A stretch of 64,000 bases of DNA, taken from positions 1 to 64,000 of the forward strand of contig JALSQX010000102.1 in assembly GCA_026985075.1 (NCBI GenBank), written 5' to 3'. Positions 8,291 to 18,390 of the stretch are shown here, piece after piece. Below the pieces are notes generated by a model that was not told the DNA's origin, searched no databases, and saw only the letters and a list, made by a program, of their open reading frames with translations. Origin of the DNA: Blastocatellia bacterium (lineage in GTDB: Bacteria > Acidobacteriota > Blastocatellia > HR10 > J050). The position numbers and the translations under genes are program-made. Every line of letters begins with the position of its first letter. Position 1 is the first letter of the stretch.

Positions 8291-11037
8291 GCGAGCACCT
8301 CGGCCAGCGCGTTCAATCCCTCGATGACGTCGCGCCCCAGATTGACCCGGAGCACGCGTCGTTTGCGCTCGATGAGCGCTCGATAATCTCCTACGGCTTG
8401 AGCGCGAATGAGCGTCCCGAAGCTATAAGTGGTCTCCGGCACCGGCAGGTCATCGGTCGGTTCGTCCACCAGTTGCAGGAACAATCCCGTGTTGGGCCCG
8501 CCCTTGTGCAACTGACCGGTGGAGTGGAGGAAGCGAGGTCCATACCCCAGAGTCGTCGCCAGCAGGAGTCGATCGCACAATCTCTTTCGCACCGTTTGCA
8601 GATGGTGGGTCGTCGCTGGCGTCGGTGCCAGATAAGCCTGTATGGCCACGTAATCTCCAGGCCGAGCTGCGCTCAACCAATCTGACATGGCGCGCCTCAA
8701 TGTCTCCCGTTCTCCGGCAGTGACTTCATGGATCGCATTCGCCTCCCGGCCCGCCTCGCCTCTCGGCGTCATCGCCTCCCGGGCCAGCCTCTTGGCCAGT
8801 TCCACATCGGGCTGATTGAACGGATGAATGCCCAGCACCGAACCGGCGGCGGCCACGGCGACTTCCCAGCGGAAGAATTCCTGCCCGAGATCGGTTTTCT
8901 CGGTCAACCGAATCCGGGCCACGGGATGACCCGCCGCCTCCAGCGCTGCCCCCCGTCTCTCCCAATCGTCCTCATCCCCTTCGAGAGCCACGGAGATGAA
9001 GAAACGATCCGCTCCATAAGCTTCCGGAGGCAGTGGTGGTTCATCGATGATGGGAACGATGCCCTTACCCTCTTTGCCCGTGCTCTCGGCGATGAGTTGT
9101 TCCAGCCAGGCGGGGAACGCCATCAGTGACGACGAGGCCAGGAACGTGACCTTATCCCGACCGGCCAGCGCCAACTCTCCCAGCGCCGCTCCCAACACCA
9201 GGCAGGGATTGTTCGACTCGGCGACGCAAAACGCACAGGCTTCGGCCATGGTCCAGGCTCGGTCCAGCACTCCCGTGACATCCACGCCGATCAGCGCCGC
9301 CGGAACCAATCCGAAGGCGGTGAGCGCCGAGTATCGTCCGCCGACGTCTGGCGGAGCCGTGAACAGGCGGCGAAAGCGGCGCTCTCGAGCCAATGCCGCC
9401 AATGGCGTCTCCGGATCGGTGATGGCGATGAACTGGCGCCCCGGCGCGCTCGTCCTTTGACTGAGGCGGTGCCAGAAATAGCGAAACAGCGAGAGCGTCT
9501 CCACCGTCGTGCCCGACTTGCTGGAGACGAGAAAGAGCGTGCGCGCCAGATCGAGCTGAACTTCCACAGCCCGCACGGCCGCCGGATGCGTGCTGTCCAG
9601 GACGATCAACCCGGGAAATCCCGGCGCGTGGCCGAATGTGCGTTGGAAAACCTCCGGAGCCAGACTCGAGCCGCCCATGCCCAACAGGACCACGTGACGT
9701 ATCCCTTCCGCCTTCACCGCCTCGCCGAAGGCGAGCACGTCGTCCAGTTGTTCGGGCATCGTTTCGGGCAGAGTCAACCAGCCCAGGCGATCCCGGAGTT
9801 CGGGCAGCGGTTCGGGCGACCAGAGCGTATGATCCTTCTGCCAGAGTCGACGGGCGAATCGGGCCGCCTGCCACGTTCGCACTCGCTCATCGACGCGATC
9901 CCGATAGCGACCCAGGCTCAGACTCTGGCGATCCACCTGGTTTTTCAAGATGGCTTGGCGTTTCTCTTCCAGCACCACCAGGAGCTTGTCGAAGGAGGCG
10001 GCGAAAGCGCGCACGCCCTCGGTCTGCAACTGCTCGGTGATGGCCTTCAGGTCGATGCCCAGTTCGTTCAGACGAGCGAGAGCGGCTCTGGCTTGTTCCA
10101 GGCCCTCCTGGAGCGAGGGGCGTACCCGGCCGTGGTCGCGAAAGGCGTAGAGCGTGGTCGGGGGCAAAGTGGTGACCGTATCCGGTCCGATGAGTTCTTC
10201 GACGTAGAGCACGTCAGAGGCGTTCGGATTCTTGGTGCTCGTGCTGGCCCACAGTGGACGTTGAACGCGCGCGCCGCGCCGACGCAAGGCGTCGAAGGTC
10301 GATCCATAGAAGATCTCGCGGAAGCGCTCATAGGCCAGTTTGGCGTTGGCGATGGCGATCTTGCCCTGCAGGCGCCGGGCCTCCTCCGTCCCGATGGCCT
10401 CCAGCGCGCGATCCACCGCCGCGTCCACCCGGCTCACGAAGAACGAGGCCACGGAGGCCACTCGATGGGGTTGAGGACAGCGCTCCAGCCCGCGCAGATA
10501 GGCATGTGCGACTGCTTCGTAGTGGTCGAGAGAAAAGATGAGGGTGGCGTTGACGTTGATGCCTTCGGCGATGAGCGTCTCCAGAGCTGGCATCCCCTCG
10601 GGCGTGGCCGGGACCTTGATCATCACGTTCGGGCGGTCCACGGCTCGCCACAATCGTCGGGCATCGGCGACCGTCTTTTCGGTATCGTGGGCCAGATGCG
10701 GCGAGACCTCCAGGCTCACGAACCCATCGGCTCCATCGGTGTCCTCGTAGACGGGGCGGAGAATATCGGCGGCCATTCGAATATCCTCGATGGCCAGCTG
10801 CTCGTAGAGCATTTCGATTTCCGGGCGTGGATCGGCGCTCAGGCTGGCGCCAAGCGTCTCGTCGTAGTCGGTGCTGCCAGCAATGGCTTTCTCGAAGATG
10901 GAGGGATTGCTCGTTATGCCTCGCAGCCCGTCTTCCTCCACCAGACGACGAAGCTCGCCGCTGGTGATGAGCTGGCGACGGATGTAATCCAACCAGACGG
11001 ATTGATGATGCTTCTGCAATTCTTTCAATGGATTCAT
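8287..11037 (-). CDS. tal-pgi: Bifunctional transaldolase / glucose-6-phosphate isomerase
   Basis: 916-residue fusion linking the non-oxidative pentose phosphate branch to glycolysis. The N-terminal 370 residues are a transaldolase: [13 protein letters not shown] near residue 40, the Schiff-base Lys in [12 protein letters not shown] near 140, and [11 protein letters not shown] near 200. The rest is a phosphoglucose isomerase: [34 protein letters not shown] (sugar-phosphate loop) and the C-terminal [16 protein letters not shown] carrying the catalytic His/Lys region. Tal-Pgi fusions are known in several bacterial lineages. Both halves keep their key residues and there is no frame break. It overlaps both neighbours by 4 nt, placing it second in the operon. 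Confidence 0.93.
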   Translation of the reverse strand: MNPLKELQKHHQSVWLDYIRRQLITSGELRRLVEEDGLRGITSNPSIFEKAIAGSTDYDETLGASLSADPRPEIEMLYEQLAIEDIRMAADILRPVYEDTDGADGFVSLEVSPHLAHDTEKTVADARRLWRAVDRPNVMIKVPATPEGMPALETLIAEGINVNATLIFSLDHYEAVAHAYLRGLERCPQPHRVASVASFFVSRVDAAVDRALEAIGTEEARRLQGKIAIANAKLAYERFREIFYGSTFDALRRRGARVQRPLWASTSTKNPNASDVLYVEELIGPDTVTTLPPTTLYAFRDHGRVRPSLQEGLEQARAALARLNELGIDLKAITEQLQTEGVRAFAASFDKLLVVLEEKRQAILKNQVDRQSLSLGRYRDRVDERVRTWQAARFARRLWQKDHTLWSPEPLPELRDRLGWLTLPETMPEQLDDVLAFGEAVKAEGIRHVVLLGMGGSSLAPEVFQRTFGHAPGFPGLIVLDSTHPAAVRAVEVQLDLARTLFLVSSKSGTTVETLSLFRYFWHRLSQRTSAPGRQFIAITDPETPLAALARERRFRRLFTAPPDVGGRYSALTAFGLVPAALIGVDVTGVLDRAWTMAEACAFCVAESNNPCLVLGAALGELALAGRDKVTFLASSSLMAFPAWLEQLIAESTGKEGKGIVPIIDEPPLPPEAYGADRFFISVALEGDEDDWERRGAALEAAGHPVARIRLTEKTDLGQEFFRWEVAVAAAGSVLGIHPFNQPDVELAKRLAREAMTPRGEAGREANAIHEVTAGERETLRRAMSDWLSAARPGDYVAIQAYLAPTPATTHHLQTVRKRLCDRLLLATTLGYGPRFLHSTGQLHKGGPNTGLFLQLVDEPTDDLPVPETTYSFGTLIRAQAVGDYRALIERKRRVLRVNLGRDVIEGLNALAEVLA

Positions 11038-11522
11038 GATCGCTCCTCGGCCTCGCGCGAGATCTCCATCTCGCTCGAATGACGGGTTTCCAGTGCCCGG
11101 ACTTTCTTCAGGCGACGCACGTGGCGCTCCTCTCCGGAGAACCTCGCCGCCAGGAATGTCCGAACGAGTTCCCGGGCCAGCGCCGGACCGATGACGCGCG
11201 CTCCCAGCACGAGCACATTCATGTCATCATGTTCGACGCCCTGACGCGCCGAGTAGGTATCGTGACAGAGCCCGGCGCGGATGCCCGGCAACTTGTTGGC
11301 CGCCACCGAGGCCCCGACGCCGCTTCCACAGATGAGAATCCCGCGATCGACCTGCCCCCTGAGAACGGCCCGTCCCACCGCTTCGGCGTAATCCGGATAG
11401 TCGACCGGCTCCGTCCCATGCGTGCCCAGGTCCAGGACGTCATGTCCCAACTCGCTCAGGTACGCGACGAGATCCTGCTTGAGTGAAAATCCGGCATGGT
11501 CAGCGCCGATGGCGATGCGCAT
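11034..11522 (-). CDS. rpiB: Ribose-5-phosphate isomerase B
   Basis: Interconverts ribose-5-phosphate and ribulose-5-phosphate. Motifs include [16 protein letters not shown] at the N-terminus, [32 protein letters not shown] (catalytic Cys and phosphate loop) and the His in [18 protein letters not shown] start at the ATG at 11522 because a strong GGAGGA ribosome site lies 8-9 nt upstream and the protein begins at the usual [11 protein letters not shown]. An upstream TTG at 11600 would add 26 unrelated residues. Length is 162 aa. First gene of the operon, so the promoter should lie between 11523 and about 11700. Confidence 0.92.
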   Translation of the reverse strand: MRIAIGADHAGFSLKQDLVAYLSELGHDVLDLGTHGTEPVDYPDYAEAVGRAVLRGQVDRGILICGSGVGASVAANKLPGIRAGLCHDTYSARQGVEHDDMNVLVLGARVIGPALARELVRTFLAARFSGEERHVRRLKKVRALETRHSSEMEISREAEERS

Positions 11523-12324
11523 GATCTGTTTCCTCCTGAGTGGCACCCGCGCGATGGCGTCTCTGTTCCGTCCCTGAGGCGAGAGGGCGAAGTCTGTCAA
11601 TGGCGTGGCGCGAGATCATGATCCCGTCTCCCTCATGAGAGGGTGGCCGCTTCGCCGCCTCTCAGTGATCGCGGGGCGTTCGGGAAAAAGCGCGTCCGGG
11701 CGCGTAAGAGCGATCGGAGTGTCAACACACTCTGCGTTCGATGCTCCCAACCATGAGAGCCTCTTCACGACCGTGGAGCATTCATGGCGCGATCGGAAGG
11801 ATGCGAGCGGCTTTTCCCCCTGCTGATCAACATCTCGTTGTCTCCCTGGCGGGCGTCTCTGGTGGTGGGTCTTCTCCTTTCGCGCTCGGAAGAGCCTCAA
11901 TCCCCAGCCTGGCTGTGAAAGCGACTCGTAGGGTCCCTCCACACCGGATTCCTCCACATCAGTGAGACATTAGCCTACCACTTCGAGAATGCGCCTGGCA
12001 ACCAACCGATCGCCTCGGTGAGAATCGAGTGGGGTGCGAGCTGACGGTTTGCGCGCTTTGTCGGTTCTCATCATTTCATTCGTCGTGAGTTTGGAACCCC
12101 ATGAGCGATTTCCTGGAAAAAGATCGCCGACGGGACCGCGACGATGAGGCGTGGCGCTCTCTCGGCCTCCCGTCGGCCTATCCAGGGGAGAAGAGAATGC
12201 CAATGATCTCATCGCTCATTGACCGGGAGCGGTTGGGTTCGTCGTTCTGCTTGACGCCCTCTCTGTAACCCGATACCTTTGCTGATCTGAACGAATGACG
12301 CCGAGATCCATAAAGGAGTGAACG
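11523..12324. other. Divergent intergenic region, rpiB / threonine aldolase
   Basis: 800 bases between divergent genes. It must carry the promoter for the pentose-phosphate operon and one for the threonine aldolase gene, but I cannot single out a convincing -35/-10 pair. A degenerate copy of the 21-nt palindrome lies at 12034-12054. Short frames such as 12101-12268 (plus) lack a ribosome site and look non-coding. Confidence 0.45.
12034..12054. repeat. 21-nt palindrome (degenerate copy)
   Basis: GTGCGAGCTG followed by ACGGTTTGCGC. It aligns over 21 nt to the intergenic palindrome family (arms GCGCAAG / CTTGCGC) with a few substitutions. Intergenic. Confidence 0.55.
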
Positions 12325-13365
12325 ATGAAACTCATCGATCTCCGCAGCGATACGGTGACGCGTCCGACGCCAGAAATGCGTCAGGCCATGGCTCGGGCCG
12401 AGGTCGGCGATGACGTGTATGGGGAAGATCCCACGGTCAATCGCCTGGAGGAGCGGGCGGCGGAAATCTTCGAGCGGGAGGCGGCGCTATTCGTCCCTTC
12501 GGGGACGATGGGCAATCAGATCTGCGTCAAGCTCCATACGCAACCCGGCCAGGAAGTGATCATCGAACAGAACGGGCACATCTATAACTACGAGATGGCA
12601 GCCATGGCGACGATCTCCGGCACGCTGGCGCGTCCCATCCCCAGTGAGAACGGCATCGTGGACTGGCCGACCATCGAGGCCGCCATTCGCCCGCCGGCCT
12701 ATTACATCGCCCAGACCGGGCTCATTTGTCTGGAGAATACCCATAACATGGCCGGTGGCGCCGTCATGCCCAGGGAGCGCATGGCCGAGATTTGCCAGAA
12801 AGCGCACGCTCGAGGGCTTCCCGTCCATCTGGATGGAGCGCGGATTTTCAATGCCGCCGTCGCCCTGGGAGAATCGGTGGCCGAATTGACGCGACCGTTC
12901 GATTCGGTGATGTTCTGTCTGTCCAAAGGATTGGGGGCGCCGGTCGGCTCGATGATCGTCGGCGATCGCGATTTCATTGAACGAGCCCGCATCGTTCGCA
13001 AGATGCTCGGCGGCGGGATGCGCCAGGCGGGCGTTCTGGCGGCAGCCGGATTGATCGCTCTGGAGAAGATGCCCGAGCGATTACACGAAGATCATGCCAA
13101 CGCCAGGTTGCTCGCCGAAGGGCTCGCCGAGCTGCCGGGCATCGACATCAATCCAGAAAACGTGCCCACTAACATCATCATCATCGACATCGCCGGTACG
13201 GGGATGGAGGCGGTGGAGTTCACCGAGAAGCTGAAACAACGAGGAGTCTTGGCCTTGGGGATCAGTCGATACCAGGTGCGGATGGTCACGCACTATGATG
13301 TCACCCGCGAGGATTGCCTGCGAGCGTTGAAGGTGATGAGAGATATCGTCACCGGTAAGTCGTGA
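12325..13365 (+). CDS. ltaE: Low-specificity L-threonine aldolase
   Basis: PLP enzyme cleaving L-threonine/allo-threonine to glycine and acetaldehyde. The N-terminus [19 protein letters not shown] is the family signature. [39 protein letters not shown] (PLP-binding Asp) and [16 protein letters not shown] (Schiff-base Lys) follow in order. Length is 346 aa, as expected. An AAGGAGTGA ribosome site sits 5-6 nt before the ATG. The cytidylate kinase gene follows after 66 nt, so they may share a transcript. Confidence 0.94.
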   Translation: MKLIDLRSDTVTRPTPEMRQAMARAEVGDDVYGEDPTVNRLEERAAEIFEREAALFVPSGTMGNQICVKLHTQPGQEVIIEQNGHIYNYEMAAMATISGTLARPIPSENGIVDWPTIEAAIRPPAYYIAQTGLICLENTHNMAGGAVMPRERMAEICQKAHARGLPVHLDGARIFNAAVALGESVAELTRPFDSVMFCLSKGLGAPVGSMIVGDRDFIERARIVRKMLGGGMRQAGVLAAAGLIALEKMPERLHEDHANARLLAEGLAELPGIDINPENVPTNIIIIDIAGTGMEAVEFTEKLKQRGVLALGISRYQVRMVTHYDVTREDCLRALKVMRDIVTGKS

Positions 13366-13431
13366 GTCGTCATCCCACCCTCGACATCATCGGCGTCCAT
13401 CCGCTGGTGATGTCAGCGTCATGAGCGAAAG

Positions 13432-14100
13432 ATGAAAAAATTGATCATCGCCATCGATGGACCGGCGGGCGCCGGAAAGAGCACGGTGGGTAAACAATTG
13501 GCCCAGAAGCTCGGCTATACCTATATCGACACCGGCGCGATGTACCGCGCGCTCGCCTGGAAAGCGCTCCAGTCAGGAATTCCCCTGGATGATGAGGCGC
13601 GGTTGACCCGGCTGGCCGAGACCACGCGCATCACGCTGACCGGAAGGCCGGATGCACTTCGCGTGTTCATCGACGGTGAAGAGGTCACCGAGGCCATTCG
13701 TACCCTGCGGGTCGGCGAGGCAGCATCGCGCATTTCCGCCCTCTCCGGCGTTCGTCAGGCCATGGTGGCCGAGCAGCGGCGGATGGGGCGTCGGGGTGGT
13801 GTGGTCCTGGAGGGGCGCGATATTGGCACCCGCGTGTTCCCCGATGCCGACGTGAAATTTTATCTGGATGCCGATCTGGAAGTGCGCGCCCGTCGCCGCT
13901 GGAAAGAGGAGAGAGCCCGTGGTCGCCGCGTCTCGTTGGAGGAAGCGCGCCGCGAGATCCAAGCGCGCGACGCGCGGGATCGAGAGCGGCGCGATTCCCC
14001 ACTCCGCCGAGCCGAGGATGCGATTTATATCGACTCATCCACCAGGACGATCCAGGATGTGGTCAACCAAATGCTCGCATTCATACATCAGAAGAACTAA
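13432..14100 (+). CDS. cmk: Cytidylate kinase
   Basis: Phosphorylates CMP and dCMP using ATP. IAIDGPAGAGKSTVGKQLA (P-loop, residues about 5-23), YTYIDTGAMYRALAW (NMP-binding) and VVLEGRDIGTRVFPDADVKFYL are diagnostic. The arginine-rich LID region RARRRWKEERARGR is near residue 150 and the terminal YIDSSTRTIQDVV near 205. Length is 222 aa, which is normal. The ATG at 13432 follows GAGCGAAAG, a modest ribosome site. Confidence 0.95.
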   Translation: MKKLIIAIDGPAGAGKSTVGKQLAQKLGYTYIDTGAMYRALAWKALQSGIPLDDEARLTRLAETTRITLTGRPDALRVFIDGEEVTEAIRTLRVGEAASRISALSGVRQAMVAEQRRMGRRGGVVLEGRDIGTRVFPDADVKFYLDADLEVRARRRWKEERARGRRVSLEEARREIQARDARDRERRDSPLRRAEDAIYIDSSTRTIQDVVNQMLAFIHQKN

Positions 14101-14343
14101 CCATAGCGGTGAAGGCGTTGCGGGCCGAAACGATAATGGGTATTGTCCGGAGAGGTGACATCACCCACAAATGGACGCCATCGAGAGCGGGATGAGGTGA
14201 GATGTTGTCTGTTTCTTCATCTTCTGAGTGGAGACGAGGGCGCTGTGATGGGTATCCCTCCGACCAGTTCCCCCCGCGCCTGCGGATCATGGATGAGTCG
14301 TCAACCGCGAACGAAGACGGGGGGACAACGCCCGAGGTGAGTG

Positions 14344-17300
14344 ATGTCGCGTAAAGCTCGAGTCATCAACCTGGGTTTTCTCGTCATCCTCGTGGGCGCC
14401 ATAACGCTCCTCGGGTGGCTAGAGAGTGCCTCGTTCGATCGCTTCGTCGCGCGACGTCTCACCCGTGAGCTGGCCAAACGTCATATTCGCGCTGAAATAG
14501 GATGGCTCGATGTCCATCCCTTCCAGCTTCGCATGGAGATCCACCACCTCCGACTTTATGCTGGTCGAGCTTCGATCCCTTTCTTTCAGCTCACCGATCT
14601 GGATGTGCAGGTGCGGATACGCGCCTTATGGAAGCGTCAGTTTGAACTGCAACGGCTGGACCTGCGGGAGCCCATCGTTCGCCTCTCTTTCGATGAGCGC
14701 GGGCGATCCAATCTGAACGGACTCAGCCTGGCCACTTTCAAGGAGAGAGGACCATCGGGCGGCGGGCGACTTCGGATCGGGCGGTTGTCCGTCGAAGCGG
14801 GCACTATCATTTACCATCACGCGCGCCATCACACTACCGGTCAGGTTCAGCACCTGGTCGTTCGCGTCCGGCCGGAAGCCGGGGCCACGCGCGTGCGCGT
14901 GCACACCGATCGCATTGACGCCCGATGGGATCATCGTCGGATCGAACGGGCGAGCTTGGACCTGGACGCCGTGATGAAGGGTGATGAGGCCGAGATTCGA
15001 GCCGCGCGAATCACCACGCCGTTCGTCGATGCGCGCATCCGTGGCCGCGTCGAGCGCTGGTCCGCACCGGCGTATGACGTTCGGTTGACCTCGACGCTGG
15101 ATCTGGCGCGTCTCACCGCGGATCTTCATCCGGGCGTCACGCTCGCCGGCATCGCCGAACTGACGGGGCGAGTCACCGGCCAGGGGAAGCGATTTCGCCT
15201 CACCGGTCAGATTCGCGCGCCGAAGATGCGCGTGGGTGGCGTCCGGTTATCGGCATTTCAATTCCAGGCGCGAGGCGGGCCGGCCGGCGACATCGAGTTG
15301 AGGAAACCGGAGAGTTCGTCAGGATTCACCGTTCGTGGCCTCCTGCGATTAGGGCGGATTCGACCCGGAATGATCGAGCTCACCAAATTCCAGAGCCCCG
15401 TCCTCATCGAGTCTGAGGGCATCGCGCTCCCGTCGTTCTCGGCCGCCACGTTGCGCGGCACGATCATCGGTCGCGTCAATATTGTTTTCCGGGGAACCTC
15501 TACCATTGAGGCGACCTTCCAGTCGATCGATGTTCATCAAGCTGTGGCCGCCATCGCCGGCCGCGCCTATCCGGTGGCTGGCAGAGTCCACGGTCAGGCG
15601 CGATTCCAGTGGCCGGCCACGAAATTCGGCGAAATCGCTGGCCGCGCCCGGGTGAACATGGAGTCTCCGCTCACCGAGGTCGGCGATCTTCTTCCCGCCC
15701 GGGGAACGGCCATAGTGGCCATCGATCGGCGAGGGATCGAGATTCGAACGTCACGCCTCATCGTCGGGACGGCGCGCATTCGGACGAGTGGATGGGTCAC
15801 CTGGAAGAAGGAATTGGATCTGCGCATCCAGACGGTGTTTCCCGATCTGGCCGAAGTGGAACCCTTCCTCGATGTGCTGGCCATCGACCTCGGCAAGCTC
15901 TCTCATGGGGCCGTCAAGTCTCTCTCCGGCGCCGGTCGGTTCACTGGTCGCATCCAGAAGACGCGTGAGGGCGTGAGCCTCACCGGCGCGGGTCGCGTTC
16001 GCCACCTCGATGTGACGCCCGGGACGCTCATCTCTGGCCGGGCGCGCATCGCATACCGACATGGCGTCGTCACGCTCACCGATGTCGATGCTCGATTCGA
16101 CGATGGCTCGCGCGCCGTGGTGACGCTGTTCCGCCATGACTTCGGTGCGGCCGAGAGCGCCGTGAAGGGGCGGGTGTATCGAGCGAACTTGAGCCAGTGG
16201 TGGCGTCGGCTCGATTTTCAATTGCCCATCACCGGGATCGTCACGGGCGATTTCGACCTCAGGGGATTGCCGGGAGCGCCGCAGGGGCGAGCGACGGTCG
16301 TCATCACCGGGGGCGAGGTGGAAGCCCCTCAATTCACCATCGCCTTCGATCGGCTGAGCGGAGAGTTGATCGCCCGGGATGCAACCTATCAGTGGCGCAA
16401 TGTCAAACTGGAGATGGGGCCGAGCGAGATCGTCCTTTCGGGAACGTTCTCCTCGCCGACGAGGGCCTACACGCTCGCCGTTCGAGGACGGAACCTTGAT
16501 CTCTCCCGGTTCGATGGGGTGCTGGAGAGGCGCGGCCTACCCCTCGGTGGTCGGCTCTCGTTTCGACTCTCGGGGGCGGGAACATTGACCGAGCCGCAGC
16601 TCGACGGCGAGATCGAGGTCCGCCAGCTCACCATTGCCGGACAACGGGCGGGCGCCGTCAGTGGAGAGGTTCACAGTCAGCGGGGGAATATTCGCTGGAA
16701 ACTCGTAGCGCGACTCTTTCAGCAAGAGCACATCGTCACCGGAGGACTCGATGTGAGCGATCCGGCGCAACCGCTCACGCTCCAGGCCGATCTTCACGAT
16801 CTTCCGCTTCAGCCGTACCTCGGGTTATGGATATCGGTGCCTTCGGGAGTGCGCCTCCTGGCCAGCGGGCACGTCGATGTCGTCTGGCCGCTCGTTCGGC
16901 CCGAGCGTCGGCACTTCACGGTTCGCCTCGATCGCCTCGCGCTGCGCATCGGCGAGTACGTGCTGCGCAATGAAAATCCGCTGATCGTGCGTCTGGAAGG
17001 ACCGCGGGTGACCGTCGCCGAGACGGGGTTCACTGGCGATAGCACGCATCTGACCGTGGGCGGTGTGATCGACATCGGGTCTCAACGTCCTCTGGCGCAG
17101 GCGCCACTCGATCTGTCCATTCGGGGGCGCGCGAATCTGCAGATTGTGCGCCTGTTCTATCCCAACCTGTTCGCCGGCGGAGAGGCGACCCTTCGCGCCA
17201 CCTTGCGGGGCACATTGGGCGCGCCCCGGTTCAGTGGCATCGCCGACGTGAAAGAGGCCACCGCCCGACTCCTGACCTTCCCCGTGGCCTTGGAGCGCGG

Positions 17301-18390
17301 GGAGGGGCGAATTCGCTTCACCGAGGACAAGGTCCTGGTCGAAGAATTCCTGGGGACGGCCAATGGAGGAACGCTGCGGGTCGATGGCGGAGTGCTCATG
17401 AAACGTTTCGCTCCCGATCGCTGGCGATTCAACATTCGCATCGAGGGGGCGCGCGTTCAATATCCCGAAGGATTGCGTTCGGTCGTCGATGGAGAACTGA
17501 TCTGGCGCGGGAGCCGGCGGTTACAAATGCTGAGCGGCTTCATGAACGTCCGGCGGGCCGAGTATGTTCGGGATGTGGATGTCGTCCAATTGCTCATCAA
17601 ACGGGAGCAGTTGTTCATCCCGCCGGCGAAGGCGACCGGGGCGTCGGGAACGCCGGTGACGCTCGATATTCGCGTTCAGGCGCTGGATACCGTGTTCGTG
17701 CGCAACAACCTGGCCGACGCTCAAGCCAGCGCCTGGCTCCATCTCGGAGGGACGCTCGATCGGCCCATCCTGTCGGGGCGCATCGCCGTCAGCCGGGGCA
17801 TCCTCCGGCTTCGAGATCGAGACTATGAGCTCACCATCGCCGCCTTCGATTTGCCGGAGCGCCCCGATGGCGAGATGCGATTCAACGTGGAGGCCAAGAC
17901 CAACATCAGCGGATATGAAATCACCATCGGCTTCACCGGCACGCCGGGTCGCTTCAAACCCACGCTGCGATCGGAGCCGCCGCTCCCTCCCGAGGACGTC
18001 ATTTCGCTCATCGCCACGGGGCGCGCGACGACCATCAGTCAGGAGACGCAGGTGCTCGCTCAATCCAGCGTGGGCATCGCCACCAGTTTGATCTCCGAAG
18101 CCCTGTCTCAACAGCTCGAGCAGCGCATTGCCCGGCGCCGATTCTTCGGCATCAATCGATTTCAGATCGAGCCTCTCCTTCAGGGGCGCGGTTCCGACCC
18201 GACGGCGCGCATCACGCTGGGGCAGCAAATCACCCGGGAACTCTCCATCACCTATTCGGTGAGCGTGGCGTCGAACGAAGAGCCCGTCGTCATTCTCGAA
18301 TATCGGTTGAGCGATCGCTTTTCGCTGGTGGGCGCTCGGGATGAGAACGGAGAATTCAGTGTCGATTTCCGCATTCGGAAAAGGTTTTAA
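14344..18390 (+). CDS. tamB: TamB-family translocation/assembly protein
   Basis: 1348-residue envelope protein of the TamB/AsmA-like superfamily, which span the periplasm as a beta-taco groove and help move lipids or assemble outer-membrane proteins. An N-terminal membrane anchor (FLVILVGAITLLGWLE) is followed by more than 1000 residues of repetitive beta-rich sequence. The conserved C-terminal TamB domain ends with RITLGQQITRELSITYSVSV and LEYRLSDRFSL. It ends in an aromatic-terminated strand (FRIRKRF), as in partners of TamA. I chose ATG 14344 (GAGG 6 nt upstream) over the adjacent GTG 14341. The next gene, an Omp85 protein, starts 50 nt before this one ends, supporting a TamA-TamB pair. 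Confidence 0.88.
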   Translation: MSRKARVINLGFLVILVGAITLLGWLESASFDRFVARRLTRELAKRHIRAEIGWLDVHPFQLRMEIHHLRLYAGRASIPFFQLTDLDVQVRIRALWKRQFELQRLDLREPIVRLSFDERGRSNLNGLSLATFKERGPSGGGRLRIGRLSVEAGTIIYHHARHHTTGQVQHLVVRVRPEAGATRVRVHTDRIDARWDHRRIERASLDLDAVMKGDEAEIRAARITTPFVDARIRGRVERWSAPAYDVRLTSTLDLARLTADLHPGVTLAGIAELTGRVTGQGKRFRLTGQIRAPKMRVGGVRLSAFQFQARGGPAGDIELRKPESSSGFTVRGLLRLGRIRPGMIELTKFQSPVLIESEGIALPSFSAATLRGTIIGRVNIVFRGTSTIEATFQSIDVHQAVAAIAGRAYPVAGRVHGQARFQWPATKFGEIAGRARVNMESPLTEVGDLLPARGTAIVAIDRRGIEIRTSRLIVGTARIRTSGWVTWKKELDLRIQTVFPDLAEVEPFLDVLAIDLGKLSHGAVKSLSGAGRFTGRIQKTREGVSLTGAGRVRHLDVTPGTLISGRARIAYRHGVVTLTDVDARFDDGSRAVVTLFRHDFGAAESAVKGRVYRANLSQWWRRLDFQLPITGIVTGDFDLRGLPGAPQGRATVVITGGEVEAPQFTIAFDRLSGELIARDATYQWRNVKLEMGPSEIVLSGTFSSPTRAYTLAVRGRNLDLSRFDGVLERRGLPLGGRLSFRLSGAGTLTEPQLDGEIEVRQLTIAGQRAGAVSGEVHSQRGNIRWKLVARLFQQEHIVTGGLDVSDPAQPLTLQADLHDLPLQPYLGLWISVPSGVRLLASGHVDVVWPLVRPERRHFTVRLDRLALRIGEYVLRNENPLIVRLEGPRVTVAETGFTGDSTHLTVGGVIDIGSQRPLAQAPLDLSIRGRANLQIVRLFYPNLFAGGEATLRATLRGTLGAPRFSGIADVKEATARLLTFPVALERGEGRIRFTEDKVLVEEFLGTANGGTLRVDGGVLMKRFAPDRWRFNIRIEGARVQYPEGLRSVVDGELIWRGSRRLQMLSGFMNVRRAEYVRDVDVVQLLIKREQLFIPPAKATGASGTPVTLDIRVQALDTVFVRNNLADAQASAWLHLGGTLDRPILSGRIAVSRGILRLRDRDYELTIAAFDLPERPDGEMRFNVEAKTNISGYEITIGFTGTPGRFKPTLRSEPPLPPEDVISLIATGRATTISQETQVLAQSSVGIATSLISEALSQQLEQRIARRRFFGINRFQIEPLLQGRGSDPTARITLGQQITRELSITYSVSVASNEEPVVILEYRLSDRFSLVGARDENGEFSVDFRIRKRF

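Noticed and set aside
9457-11082. 541-codon open frame on the plus strand
   Set aside because: Antisense shadow of the tal-pgi gene; no ribosome site or family likeness.
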